A stretch of 64,000 nucleotides of DNA from Bradysia coprophila (Eukaryota > Arthropoda > Insecta > Diptera > Sciaridae): NCBI RefSeq assembly GCF_014529535.1, contig NW_023503608.1, positions 5,630,501-5,694,500 of the forward strand, written 5' to 3'. A model generated the notes under the pieces. That model was not told the origin of the DNA. It did no database searches and saw nothing but the letters and a program-made list of their open reading frames with translations. Shown one piece after another: positions 51,774 to 64,000 of this stretch. A program made the translations under genes and the position numbers. The first letter of the stretch is position 1. Each line of letters opens with the position of its first letter.

Positions 51774-54700
51774 ATCTCTTGCAATTACTTCGATTAAAAG
51801 AAGTAATAGACTCGGTAATACGCCGTCTCTAGAAACTGACAATAACAGAGAATCATAAACGCTAGCTCTAAACTTACTTTCTGTTCTAAGCTCCAATTTT
51901 CAAGACCTAAAAATACTAATATGTTCGATGTTTATCTTTGCCGTCGTGTCTAAAACAATCTGGATATAGCAGAAACGTCCAAAAACGCACGGAACGGATA
52001 TAAAAAGGAAATAAAAAATAAAAGTTAAAACTACTTCCAAAGAATGCTATGCTTTTAATCGATAAACCCATGTGAAACCGTTTTACGCGTATGTACAAAT
52101 CGAATTAGTGTTATCGGTGTTCATCGAATTGGATCAGTCATAAGTTTCTTAGGAAAATGTGATGGATTCTAGTCACCATTTTTATAGACTTGATTATTAT
52201 GACTGAAAGTCTAATCTTTCGCAGATGGCAGTTCTTCTATCGGATCCATTACTTCATTTGATATAAATTTTTTCGACACACTAATTTCAAATCTTTACTT
52301 CATTTTTAGAACATGATTTTTTTCTATATAAGAAAGTCCTAGTCAGAGCTTGTTTTGTGTAATACACCTTCCTGCAAACGTGTGTCGCTCATGATATTTC
52401 ATAAGTCGTCATTCCCAAGATTGCTTACTCGCTAACCACTTTCTTTTAACGACGCTAACGCTTTCGCCTTAAAAATCCTTAAAAATATTAGCGTCGCTAA
52501 TGAATTCGTTAATGAGAATGAAATTAGCGCGTTAATATCTTCTGACGGTCCACTGTTCAATTTTATATCATTCTTTTATTGATCTATCATCGTATGTTCT
52601 AACTCTGCAGCATAACTCCCATTCACATTATCCAACTTTTTCATTTTAACCTAAAAGGCACCATCAATTTACTATAGAAAGTCACAAATCCAATTTTTCT
52701 TTTAAGGACATCGACTATAATATAAAATCGCCATACATGTCGGTGGAATACACCGAACCATGTAATAAAATAGAAGATTACGAGTTGTTTAGACAAATGT
52801 AACGGACATATATAAAATTCAACTTAATCTGATGAATGCCAGAGAATTTTTCCGTCCAACAACCACAATGTATGTATATAGCGAGAAACTTTGCCTTCGC
52901 TGATTTTCCATGTTCATATAATTTATCATTTTGTTACTTTTTGTGGTCTTTTTATATTGAACAATCGGAAATTTATTACATTTTTTCCTCCCTACAAAAC
53001 ATGTTTCACCTAGTGAGTTCACATACATTTAATCTCTTTTAATGCCCACCCAATGTCTGGTTCGTCTAAATAACGAACATCTCTTTTTCCCATAGCATCA
53101 TCTCATGTCCTCGGAGAAAATGTGGATTTTCAATTGAAATATCTCTCGCATTTCTCTGCATACATCGGGCACTGCTCCAGTGTGATACACATACATTGCG
53201 AAAAAAAGGATTCAGATATTTCCTCCCAGTCAGTAGTATTTGAGTCGTTGAAAATGCTTGAATTAATGTCTTCCGCGTTAAACTTATTTTTATTATTTTA
53301 TTCAATGCAAGAAAATTTAATGTAAAAGAAATCAATTAATGAAAACAGGGATCGGTTTTACTTGTGAAAAGTATAAATTTTGTTATGAAACATGGAAAAT
53401 TGTTTAATTTTATGTGAAAATTCCTTCTATTTTTGTGAATGAAAAACTTTATCCGAGAACTGGAAGCATCAGTGTGAACGGCTTCTTCATAACTCTGAAT
53501 TATTGATTTTCTTTTCAAAAACGAACTTAAACCGTAAATTTATACCGAAAAAAAAATATTTTTTTAAATTATTGAGTTCACGTTAAACTTTGTTGTGAAT
53601 ATTTGTTGTTGTTGTTCGTGGAGATAAGACGGATTAAAGACGTGAAAAGTGATTTAAAGATTATGTTACTGTTGTTGTTTGTTAATCTATTTACTGATGT
53701 TAATAATGTACATATGGCTTCCAGCACTACAACCAAAATCGATTGAAATTTCTGTATTCAATATACCAGAACGAGAACAAGGACCTAACCAAATAGCAAA
53801 GGAGTTGACCTCGCTTCGCACGGTATAGGGAAAACAAAACGAGCTTACCGTTTATAACGCTCGAGGTACGTTAACAAAATCATCTTTTTCAAGGTTACAG
53901 AAAATAGGTTATTCATGTCCGAAGGGGATGTCTGTTTATATAAATAATTATTCTGTCTGCAGAACGATTTTCATGTATGATGACTGCCAAAGCTCCTCGG
54001 AGAATAGCTTAATATGCTCGGATATTATGTAGCCTTAAAGTGACTTATTGTGTTTGATGTTGTGTTTGTCAGGTCGTAAATGACATTTTGTCGTATAAAA
54101 TAATATGAAGAAAACATGTTTATGGAAGCAATGTTTTCTGGCATTTGCCCTTTAAAAAGAAATGTTTGGGAAAGGGAAAAAAATGGAAAAAAGAGAAAAT
54201 TTTCTTATAAAAATCTGTTTTCACTTTGTGTGTATATTACGCTAGAACTAAAGCGAGTGAATATGATGCATTAGAAATGTCTCCCATTTGACAATCGGAT
54301 ATGAATTTTAAACTTTTCCCAAAGGAAAGTTTGTTGTGTGATTCTTATTTTTAGAATAGGAACGGGGTTTTCAAATGAAAATCTTTTTACATAAACTTTT
54401 TGGAAAGTTTTTTTTTCGTTGTAGGTGTCCCTTCTCATTGCACTGCACAGCGAGACCCAAAATCAATTCGAAAGTATAAGTAGCAATAAAGTGCACATTT
54501 GCTGAAACATTTTCATAAAACGTTTCGAATCCTTTGCCTGTACGTTTAACATTGCATTCGCTGCACTCCATAAACTAAAATCGATGACAGACAAAATGTC
54601 ACACGATATTCTCGGGCCCTCTGCTCTTCTCCATGTTCATATCAATGACCTGCCGGATGCAGTGAATAGATGTGTTTTACGAGTGTAGTTTTTAATTGAA

Positions 54701-54903
54701 AATTGAACTGAGTTGTGTAGCGTTGATGAATGAAGAAGATCTATAGTTTGTCATTGAAAAGACGATTTTCAGAGAGGTGGGTTATAAATGTGAAAAGTTG
54801 TGAAAATTCAAGTTATGTTTGATGGCCACCGTTATATCAGCTTCAAATAAATCGAAATCAGCCAATCTGTGCGTGAAGTTGAATTCCAGATTTCCATACT
54901 ATA

Positions 54904-55172
54904 TGGTAGGGTGGATCGATTTTACCATACCAGTGGCGTATGCTGGAAGAAAGTAAACTTGTGACATTATTACTTTTTCGCTTCCGCACACTTTTGAGTA
55001 TCCCACGGATGAGTAATGTTCGTATGAAAAATCGATTTTTCCATTTAAAAAAACAGATTTTCAAATGTACGTGAGATACTCAAAAGTAATGATGCCACAA
55101 GTTTAGTTTCTTCAAGCTACACAAGCCACTGGATGTGGATTTTAAAGTTGGTAAAGTCGACCCGCCATGGTA
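54904..55172. mobile_element. ~270-bp foldback element with long diverged arms
   Basis: The left arm (GGTAGGGTGGATCGATTTTA, CCAGTGGCGTATG, AAGTAAACTTGTGACATTA) pairs with the right arm read backwards (GGCGGGTCGACTTTACCA, CCAGTGGCTTGTG, AACTAAACTTGTGGCATCA). Arms are over 80 nt at roughly three-quarters identity, with further pairing around TTTTGAGTAT. The right arm carries an insertion of about 15 nt. No coding region is seen. Confidence 0.7.
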
Positions 55173-55306
55173 CTCAGTAAATTGGAACTAAAAATTTGTC
55201 TTAATGAATCACTCTATAAGAGTCAGAATTGATTATGATTATCGAATTAGCACGAATAGTTTTCCGTCGTATCTTGAGACGGTAACGTTTCTTTCTTCTT
55301 AAGACG

Positions 55307-55488
55307 CAGGGCCTATTTTTGGGAAATCGATTTTACACAATTTGCCAAGATTTTCCAAAAATTTTCCGAAATTTGCCAAATTTGCTAATGGCAAACTCTA
55401 GCAAATTTTAGCAAACATTGAATAATTTTGGCAAATTTCGGAAAATTTTAGCAAATTTAGGAAATCAATTTCCCAAAATTAGGCCCTG
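55307..55488. mobile_element. 182-bp hAT-like palindromic MITE
   Basis: The ends CAGGGCCTATTTTTGGGAAA and, reversed, CAGGGCCTAATTTTGGGAAA continue as long AT-rich arms rich in GCAAATTT and its complement, so that nearly the whole element folds on itself. The flanks are only partly alike (CTTAAGACG and CTTGGAAGT), so the target duplication is decayed. Confidence 0.75.
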
Positions 55489-56641
55489 CTTGGAAGTATT
55501 ATTGAATCACAAGAATCTAGACACGAAAGTATAGGGGCAAAAGCTTCTAAGTTTCCAATGTTCTAGATGATGACAAAATTCTGTCGGCCAATACACATAC
55601 AGTATTACGAAATTTCTTCATGACCTTTACAGGCGCTTGTTAAAAATCAATTATGTTGTTTCTACTTAAAACATAAATTCTTACACGCCCCCAGTTCGTA
55701 TTATGTCACGGAAAAAATCTGCAACTTTTATCGGCTGATGGGCAATGTCGTTAAACTTTATTACAAGTCTTAAAAATTTCCTTTATCTCTATGGGCTTTC
55801 AATTCCCTTGTTTCAAAACAATAAAAGACAACATCGGCTTTCAATTTTCCATTAAAATATAAAAGTGAGCTCGTTAAATCGTCTAAAAATTTTAACCATC
55901 ACATGCTTTCATTACTCATTCCTCAAATCGTCTGTAGCAGCTTATTACAACGAAACATTAAACAATGTGCCCCAATCAATTGGTTGGAGGAACATAGCAT
56001 TGATGTCTACATTTCCATTTTAATTTCATTTAATCACATCGTCTTAAAAACCATCACTTTGGCGGTACATCAAATTTAGCGAAAATGTATTGCTTTGTTA
56101 ATGGGACAACCATCGTGGTAAATCGTCGATATCACATAAAATTCAATTAAATTATCAAATACCAAAATTGCAACTTAATTCATAAAACATTTTATGAAAT
56201 GATGGTGCGGCTTAGTGTGGCTGGGTTTCTGTTATTGATTGTTTTATCGTTTTTATGAAACTTTAGACATATAAATATAACCTCCGGTGGAATGAGAGGT
56301 ATACGTATAGAAAAGGCTGACTTTTGCAAGAGAATTTGTAAATTTGATATTGTTATAGTGTTGAACAGTGTTGAGTAGATATGTATGCATCGCAGACGAT
56401 TTTCCGTGCACATGTCCGCTTCAATCGTTATTTATGGTTTCCTTTTTTTCTCCTTAAATTGGGTTTTGTTCACAACATTGAAAACTAATCACCTAATCCT
56501 TTTTTGTCTGGGACAGGACGTTTTTCAAGTTGTTTATCGATTGTGTAGCGTAGATTGAGAGCTCTGTTAAATTGTTCGTATTAGACGGATGAATCAGATT
56601 AATATAGCGGAAAAAAATGATTTTCATTTCAGACTCTGATT

Positions 56642-59600
56642 ATGACATCAAAATCGGATTCGAATCTGGATAGCAGCTTCAAGCAAAGTAAGAAACCGAT
56701 TCGTCCTAATTTATTGAAACTAATGCCGGTTGGCAGCGGCAAGAAGAGAAATAAATTTAAGGTGAGTTAAGGGTGAGTCAAATAATTAGAAAAGTGTGCT
56801 GAAATTTCCTTTCGCAAATGTCAAGTATATCATCGAATGTATTACTTCCTTTAGTCCTTCAGGTTGATACGAAATCTTTTACTTCGTAAGTTTTAAAGTT
56901 GCTTTTGCTATATAAGATCGTATAATTCAGAGTATTTCGCTTATTTTTGACTCATTGTCGATAACAGATGACATGACCGATCTTGGCCCTTCCTGACTTC
57001 TGATCTTAAAAGTTTACCCTAAAACTTCATTTGCTTTCGTACTTTACTAAAGTGTTAAATTTCTCTACTTTCTGCAACCGCATCGACAAAATTTGGTTCA
57101 AAATTCTTGAACGAAAAATATATTTAATATGATGTCATGCTCAAGCACGAAATTCCTTGAACTTTGAGAGACATTAAAAAGTCTAAAGGGTATGGCTTGA
57201 TTACTTTCGCAATCATTGACGCTCTTCGCTTTCGAAGCTGAATAATTCAATGGCAGTAGTCAAAAAACCATTACCAAAAGCCAATACGAAGTGCTATTAT
57301 GCTTGACCGGAAACTTTTTTTAAAAGATGAAGTCATCTCATTTCCCAGGAGTATCGAGCACAGGCCGATTTGATAAATATCCCAATTTCTGTTTCAGCTC
57401 AAATCATCCGAATCCGATGTTCGTGACCGATATCTGGACGATCCAGCATACACAGCAGACGTCAGTCATTTAGCTATTCCAATGCGACGAAACAGTGGTC
57501 CCGAATCGGAGCGTCGAAAATCATTTTCAATTATTCAGTCACAATTTTCCACCGATTCAGGCAAAGCCAACAAACACTACAATGAGTACGACGAATCGAA
57601 AGTCCAGAAGCGTAATAAGGTTTACGACAAAAAGAAGAAAAAGAGCACCGAAATGGAGAAGAAAATGTATCAGGGCCGATGCGAATCGAGCAGTTCGGAC
57701 GAGTTAGAGTACAGCCGGAGAGGACAGTCGTTAGACCGGCACATAATTAAACATCAGAAGAAGATGCATTCGTCACAGCACGACATCAACACAACATCGC
57801 TGGATCATAAGAAATACAAAATGTATGCACGGAAAGACTTTGTGAGCGGTAACAGCAAATCATTCCAACAGAAATATCATTCGTCCATGAGTTATGGATC
57901 GGACTACAAAAAATCATCGTCGAAAAATGCCAGTTCTCGTTCAAGGGAGCGATTCAATGCGGAATCGATGGATATGTATCATACCGACGAAATGCAACGA
58001 GGTGGTGGAAATAGCAGTACCACTCCCGATGAAAGTAAATCAAAAGATTCCAGTCGCTTTCAAATCGGTAAGCGTTTACTGAAAGGTGAAATCGGTATAA
58101 AAAGCTTTAACTATTACCTATTGAAAGAAGGCCTCAAATCATCCAAAAAATCGCTATTCAAACATCTAAGCACGAACGATGAAAGGAAATCTTTCGAGAA
58201 CGTCTCCAGAAGCGATGAAAATATTTACGAAGAAATTTTCTTTGTTGACAAAAATAAAAAGAATTTAATTTCGAATCCCGACTGTGATTTATGCATACAG
58301 GAGTGCACCAGAAAGAACTGCGACATATGTCGCGCCAACGAACTGATGGGAAAACGTGCGAATGAAAAACCATTTCGCGACGCCGAAATCGCGACAATTG
58401 ATCAAAGTGTTAATATGAAAGATCTGGTCCAGCATCGCCAAAACGTACTGCAATATCAATCGTACAATCCCAACAATCCAGGGGTCTACAAAATCGAAAC
58501 CACTCCAGTAGCATTCACGAATGACTACAACCCAATCTATCAAGTACCGAATAAGCCGCAGCAGCAATCCCAGCAACAGCAGAGACAAAATTATCAACAG
58601 CAATCCTATTTGAATGCTCGGAACGCGAAGTCATCGTCTTCCAGTGACTCGATTCATCAGAAAAATTTCGCCCGGCAACATGTTCAACCAACGTTCATTG
58701 ACGATATACCACCATCGGAACGTTCCGATTTTCCTGGCCCGAAAATACATAAAACCGACTCAAAGGCTTCGATTGTCAGCGAGAATATATCCATGAGAAG
58801 CAGCGATAACTCAAATAATTACCAAAAACAGGCCGAAATGAGTGACTCCAGTATAGGTGATTCCTTGTTCTCCTATTCAGCCCCGCGCCGATTTTTCGGA
58901 AGTTCTGAAAGTTGTCGTTTCGGCTACGAATGCAGACGATGTAGTTACGATGGTGACAAGGTCAGCTTTTCCGACACATGCAGATACGACTGCCGGAATT
59001 GTGACTGTTCATCGAGCTACTTTTCATCGGATTTTGATGAGTTGAATTTTAGTCGCAACAATAGCACAAGATGGTCAGCAAACATGTTACAGCAAGAGGA
59101 CGAAGCAGGCAGGAAAACGAAACAGTACGCACAAGATTTTTTTAAACATGTGACAAATGTTAAGAAGAAAACTCAAAGTCAAATGATTGCCGAATCGATT
59201 CCAAGAGATTCCAGTCTCAGTGTTAATCGGTTGAACAATCAGAATTTGGATTTTAAAGCGAATGTAAAGCCATCGGATAAGAAAATGCCGAACGTTAAAT
59301 CAAGCCTATCAAGTGCATCGAAGAGCAGTAGCTACACCGAGTCACCGCTACATGACCAAGTTGAAAATTCGGATAATAATAAGAAGAAGGGTGCGGTACC
59401 CAAAGTAAACCAATTAAAGAAGAATGATAAAATCAAAAACGACAACGCCGATAAGTCTGATGCGAATGAGACGGCCAGTGATAAAAAGCGATCCAGCGAG
59501 GAGCTGGATGAACAGAAAATTGCGAAATCGTTAAGAGTTAACACGGACGCGAAACAGAATGTAGCTACAAAAGTGGAAAAAGGGTCACCCAAAGAATCAG

Positions 59601-61124
59601 AAGCCAATCAAGTGGAGAGTGTGAATTTGAGCTCTACAAAACGACCGGAATGGTTAGAATTGGAAGATGATGAGGTCTTCGAAGCTGCAAGTAATGTGAG
59701 TAGAAACTTTCTGATTAATAGGTCTGATAGTTCTGCATGGCCTATTTTTGGTAATTTAATTCGGTAAAGTCCTTAAAAACTCCAAAAAATTCTTAAAAAT
59801 CCTTCAAATGAATTGTGAGAATTTTTAAGAATTTTACGGACTTAAATTACTAAAAATAGGCCCTGCAGTTGAGTGAGTCTCGTCAATCTAACGTCTATTT
59901 TCCGAGAAATTATTGGTATAGTATGTTATAAAGGAGAGACCTGCCTCTGGAATCCGTTTGTTGATCTTAATGAAAATTCATTTATCTGGTAATGAAAAAT
60001 AGCTCTTTGAGTTGAATTGTATGATGAGAGTTGTAATAGTTGTGTCAGACGTCGCTGCAGGCAATGTCGCGACATTGAACTCACAACATCTGGATTTTTC
60101 TCGTCGTTGAGTGTACTTCAATTAGAGTTTAAAATGTTATTAACAGCGGAAATCTGGACCGTATCAAACCGGACTTAAAACAGACTTTCGTATAACGTCT
60201 CATCGTATCCATATGTTCCGTTAGCTCTTTATAAAAAATTAATTACTTTCATTCATGATACTTATCCAGGCTTGCGAAATTTGCGAACGACACCAAAATC
60301 ATTGAATTCAATCTCTTGAAAATGTATAGAGAGTGCGCGACTGGTGCGTACCAGGGAGGAAAATTAATTTACGTTTACCTTTACCTCTCATAACATTTTA
60401 CCATCGAATGTTTTCGAAATACTTTTCGATTACAATTGCACCTGTGTTGTGTTTCACAAATTCTTTCAGCAACATACAAAGTTACTTCTTCTAATATAAA
60501 TCTCAAATTACAAAAAAAAAAATGAAATAAAATTATTCAACACCAACCGTATCTGTGGGTAGTCATTGCAAAATGATCTGAGCAAGAGATAAACAAACAC
60601 GAAAAATAATATATCCGCATGAAAATTTTTGTTTACCTCCACAGAGTGTTACATCAGTTGGAGCGACGAACTCGAGCCAAATAAATCCAATATCAGTTCC
60701 TAACGACACAAAAGATACAGCATGCGCAGAGCAAATCGAATCAAAACAAACCACTCGTACTACACCAGATAAATTCGCTCCAACATATCCAAACGGCAAA
60801 GAATGTGTTCAACCATCGTCGGTCGTAATCCAATCACCAACACAACACCAAACTCGATTATTTGAGCCAACCGCAAATGATGCTGAGTGCAAGAAAACCA
60901 TTTCGATGGACCAGCAGCAACGATTCCGACCAAACGATGAGGACGGCTCTCGGAATGTGGATACGAAAATCGATGCGGAGAGCGGCAATGTTCAGCGAAC
61001 CGCCGAAGAGAAATCGAAAGAAGAAGTGGTGATATTATCAACAGAGAAGTCTAGCAATTTCTCTAAAACCGCTACAATTAGTATTATATCTGATGTTCAT
61101 GTCGCAGGTGATACAGTGAACAGG
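56642..61124 (+). CDS. Unrecognised Ser-rich protein with two cysteine clusters (partial)
   Basis: Exons 56642-56761 (from an in-frame ATG; the exon itself starts at 56633 after TTTCAG), 57398-59695 and 60645-61124 join in phase 0, giving at least 966 residues; the donor CAG/GTACGC at 61125 shows the gene continues beyond the window. I do not recognise the family. The N-terminus is basic (KKPIRPNLLKLMPVGSGKKR). The central exon is Ser/Lys/Asn-rich, with a Gln-rich tract (about 58557-58610) and two cysteine clusters: CDLCIQECTRKNCDIC (C-x2-C-x3-C-x4-C-x2-C, near residue 335) and one near 545-577 containing CRRC and CRYDCRNCDC, which could bind metal. No signal peptide or membrane segment is seen. 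An upstream coding exon is possible, since the frame stays open before the ATG. The open frame beyond 59695 reads into an hAT-like repeat and is not part of the protein in this model. Confidence 0.75.
56872..56972 (-). repeat. Dispersed ~100-bp repeat family, reversed copy in an intron
   Basis: AAATCTTTTACTTCGTAAGT (tail), CTATATAAGA (middle) and TTGTCGATAACAGATGAC (head) lie in reversed order, inside the first identified intron of the unknown gene. Confidence 0.75.
59736..59865. mobile_element. 130-bp hAT-like palindromic MITE next to a splice donor
   Basis: The left end CATGGCCTATTTTTGGTAAT and the right end reversed, CAGGGCCTATTTTTAGTAAT, are the same family as at 55307-55488. The element starts 40 nt after the donor AAT/GTGAGT at 59696 in the unknown gene. 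The flanks TAGTTCTG and CAGTTGAG match at five of eight positions. If the intron were retained, translation would end inside this element at 59767. Confidence 0.75.
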
Positions 61125-64000
61125 TACGCGATATATTAACCAATTTTTCGTCGTATGAACGTTGCGTTTGGTTCTCTTGTTTTCGTTTTCAAAGTTTAGT
61201 TTTTTTCTTTTCTAAATACACTTTTCAACCGATCGAGTTTTTGAAAAGCGAATTTTCTTGTGTGTTACATTCAATTATGTTGCCATGTACTATCGCGTTA
61301 TTAATGTGTATAACATTTCGTTCGCATTCAGGTTTTCACAATGGTACAACTATTAATGCTACCGAATAAGTGAAGGTTTTTTATTTTATTTATTAATCGA
61401 TTTTGTGTTGCAAAATAATTTATTGGATGCATTGGATAAGACGATAAAACGAAGGTATAATTTTACCTTTTACGGTATGCGAGTATGGTATTTCATTAAC
61501 TCGACAATTTTTTTCTCTTTTTAATTTTATTAACATTACCAAATTTGTCGCTAGATTTATTAGCTTTTTATTATACCATGGATGATTAGGTCTTGCGTCT
61601 ATTTTTAAAATAAAACACGAACAAAAAAATGGTTTAATGTGACGCCAGAGCAATTAAATATTCATCAAACACATATAATGGCTTTAAAAAAAGATTCATC
61701 CCCAGGTCGCATTTGGTATTGATTAGGCATATAACCGATGAATATAAATAACAGGCTGTGACGTCTGTATCACTGTACAGAATGGCATTTCGACAAAAAT
61801 TCTACGGTTGAATAATGTTTAGGGTTTCCTTTTTGTTAACATTCCGATGCACAACATTTCGATGGATACGCACCGATGATCTTTCGCAGTTTGTCCATTT
61901 CATCACACTTTTTTATTTCCAAATGAAGAGACAATTCGCTTCTGGGTGTTTACAGTGTATTGGTCATTGTACCCGGAATGGTGTATAAAGACAATATCTT
62001 CCTTGTAACCAAAGACAACAGAACAATAGTTAACACTTCACAGACGGAAAGTATCGTCAGTACGAAAATCAAATCTGTTACTTCTTTCGATCAAAGTATT
62101 TTCATCGGATTGATCCGAAATCTTGTACTTCGTTTGATTGTTGATTCGACAGGAATTTTGCATATAACTCATTCTGCAGATCATATCGATTATTTTTGTA
62201 ATAGTTGTCGATAACAGATGATATGAAAGGTCCAATACTATCAGGAGTTACTAGTACCCCACATTTAAAGCGAAATGTAAAAATCTTCCACTATTTCCAG
62301 TAAAGCCTAACATTAAAAAAATAGCTTTAAAAAGCTTATTAGAAATAAGCTAATTTATAGAATTTACAGCTAATCTGTGCTTAAATGTTACCCACATAAT
62401 ACGATTCTTTTCCAATATTCCAAGGTCAGCATTGAGTCAAGGTAATAAATGAAAATTTATAAGAAAATCACAGACCGCCCATCGCTTGAGGATTATTTCA
62501 TATTTCGTCCTTTGACAATTTTTTTTTTTCGTATTGTGCGATGTATTTTTCTTAAATGTTCCCTGGGCAACCTTTTGAAAGATTTTAGTGCGGCCTATGC
62601 TGACAGAATTGATGCGGAAATACCAACGTTTTACAAGAATAGAAATGGTGGCGTTGTATATACTGTATGTAAGATTCACTTCACCATTACAATGCGTGCT
62701 GAAGATTTTTTCATGATTTAGTTTTAAAATAGCATCGCTGAGATGAAGCAATTTTAAGGCGCTTAAAGTAATTTTCAGGCACTAGTCCGATACAAAGTTA
62801 CTGTAGCAAACTCATTCTCTTTTACTAAAGTATAGGAAAGTCACATTTCTGCATCTAGACACAAAAAGAATTCTTAAAAGCATTTCCTGGACATTGCCAC
62901 ATTTCAATTTTTTTAATCAAATTTATTTGAAATGCTTCCATTATTGTCTAAGATAGACCAAAACTCCAATCGTCAGTTTTTTCTTACCAACCTTCTGAGC
63001 ATTACAATTGTTGTGACTTAACGCACTCCAATACAACCTCATATCACCTAAGGGCTGAATAAAACCGAAAATATTTTATTTCAAAAGGAAATTCGAGAAC
63101 AATGGGAAAAAGGAAAATATTTCGTCATTTCGAAGAAAAAAACATCTCAGACAAAGGTGTTTACGTTACTCGAATCTTATTCTATTAATGGATTAATAAT
63201 ACGAATAGAAGAAGAAGAAGAAAAAATTGATACAATTCCGTAGGTATGCCCAGCATTATACACTCGTGGTATTGTATTAAAAGTAATTTGTTGCGTTAAA
63301 AGTCGATCACTCATTTGATGTAAAGCATTACTCAATTTTCTTTTTTGTCAATGAACCCAACAAAAATATTAGCACATGCTGCTTAAAGAATGAAATTAAA
63401 ATCAATAAAACTTAGGTGAAGATTGACAAAATGTGCCCAATTTACTAATAGCTTTGACTAAATTTACATACACAAACATCGAAAAGTTTTTTTTTTCTTT
63501 GATTATAAACGAATTCGTTTACCAAAAATATTATATGTAGCATAAGTACACACATCGGAATATTTACATTAATGAAAAGTAACCCACCATAAATTTAGCA
63601 AAGAATTTATAGTTCGGTAGACTTGAGTTTTCACTCTAGCGGAAGCAGAGTGTTGAACTCTATCGATATAGATTCGCATTAGCCCCATTATTAGTCATAG
63701 CTGCGAGAGATTTTGTGTGTCATTTGTGACTTCATGATTTAGTCATTTTCAATTTAAATTTCTATTGCTACTACCTCAATGTTGACAATGGTAATTCTAT
63801 TAATTTAAAGACAGGTTACTCCGTACATTTGCAATTCTTCCGTTGACAAACAGACTGAACAGACCGCACTAACAATATCCAGATAAAATAAATGTTTAAA
63901 ATATTAACTTTGCGTCTACGACCTCCAATTTTGAGTTGTATAATTTTTTCGCCTTTTTTATAAGAAAATAATCTAAATAAATATGTGGGTTGAATCGGAT
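61125..64000. other. Probable intron of the unknown gene, to the window end
   Basis: Starts at the GTACGC donor. No further exon of the gene was recognised. Open frames at 61960 and 62449 overlap repeats or look random. It contains a reversed dispersed repeat copy at 62118-62225. Confidence 0.5.
62118..62225 (-). repeat. Dispersed ~100-bp repeat family, reversed copy
   Basis: AAATCTTGTACTTCGTTTGA (tail), CATATAAC (middle) and GTTGTCGATAACAGATGAT (head) lie in reversed order. Confidence 0.7.

Larger units (their letters stand above)
51241..56632. other. Spacer between the retroelement and the unknown gene
   Basis: No gene supported. It contains a dispersed repeat copy (51685-51773), a small inverted repeat around TAACGACGCTAA (52447-52499), a 270-bp foldback (54904-55172) and an hAT-like palindromic element (55307-55488). 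Upstream non-coding exons of the following gene may lie here, but none could be identified. Confidence 0.55.

Noticed and set aside
52447..52499. TAACGACGCTAA / TTAGCGTCGCTA inverted repeat as a transposon
   Set aside because: Arms are only 12 nt and AT-rich, with no further structure.
62437..62751. Pair of overlapping ~100-codon frames on both strands
   Set aside because: No motifs or splice signals in support. They probably arise by chance in the terminal intron.

Overview
The window looks like nuclear DNA of an insect, most likely a nematoceran fly; a fungus gnat is my guess and cannot be proven here. The reasons are AT-rich spacers, GT-AG introns mostly of 55-135 nt, insect-like versions of eIF5B and PI4-kinase beta, and spacers full of short palindromic elements. 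All gene models below were spliced by eye from reading frame, homologous motifs and GT/AG sites; there is no transcript evidence.

Layout. The minus strand carries eIF5B: exons 1-6 at 33492-30279, then an isolated exon 7 at 2710-2634. They fit together in phase and in protein sequence, so intron 6 is 27,568 nt while the other introns are 61-135 nt. The last part of the gene lies left of the window. Nested inside this intron on the plus strand are a secreted Gly/Ser/His-rich protein gene (8540-10218) and two tandem peroxisomal acyl-CoA synthetase/luciferase-like genes (17522-19219 and 19372-21127). Right of eIF5B come a secreted beta-lactamase-fold serine hydrolase (35189-36424), a complete ten-exon PI4-kinase beta gene (41576-47441; four wheel drive in Drosophila), a broken Penelope-like retroelement with a GIY-YIG endonuclease (about 49440-51240), and at least three exons of an unrecognised Ser-rich protein with two cysteine clusters (56642-61124, running off the right side).

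Spacers. These hold hAT-like MITEs (one of 602 bp and one of 82 bp, both with intact 8-bp target duplications), several other foldback elements, a 630-bp tandem duplication at about 99.5% identity, a roughly 1.05-kb element with a GTCT/GTCC microsatellite, and a dispersed family of roughly 100-bp repeats with a conserved head and tail that occurs at least eleven times. No tRNA, rRNA or CRISPR was seen.

The genes do not form one pathway: they cover translation initiation, Golgi phosphoinositide synthesis, peroxisomal acyl activation and secreted proteins. The most notable architecture is the giant gene-bearing intron of a housekeeping gene.
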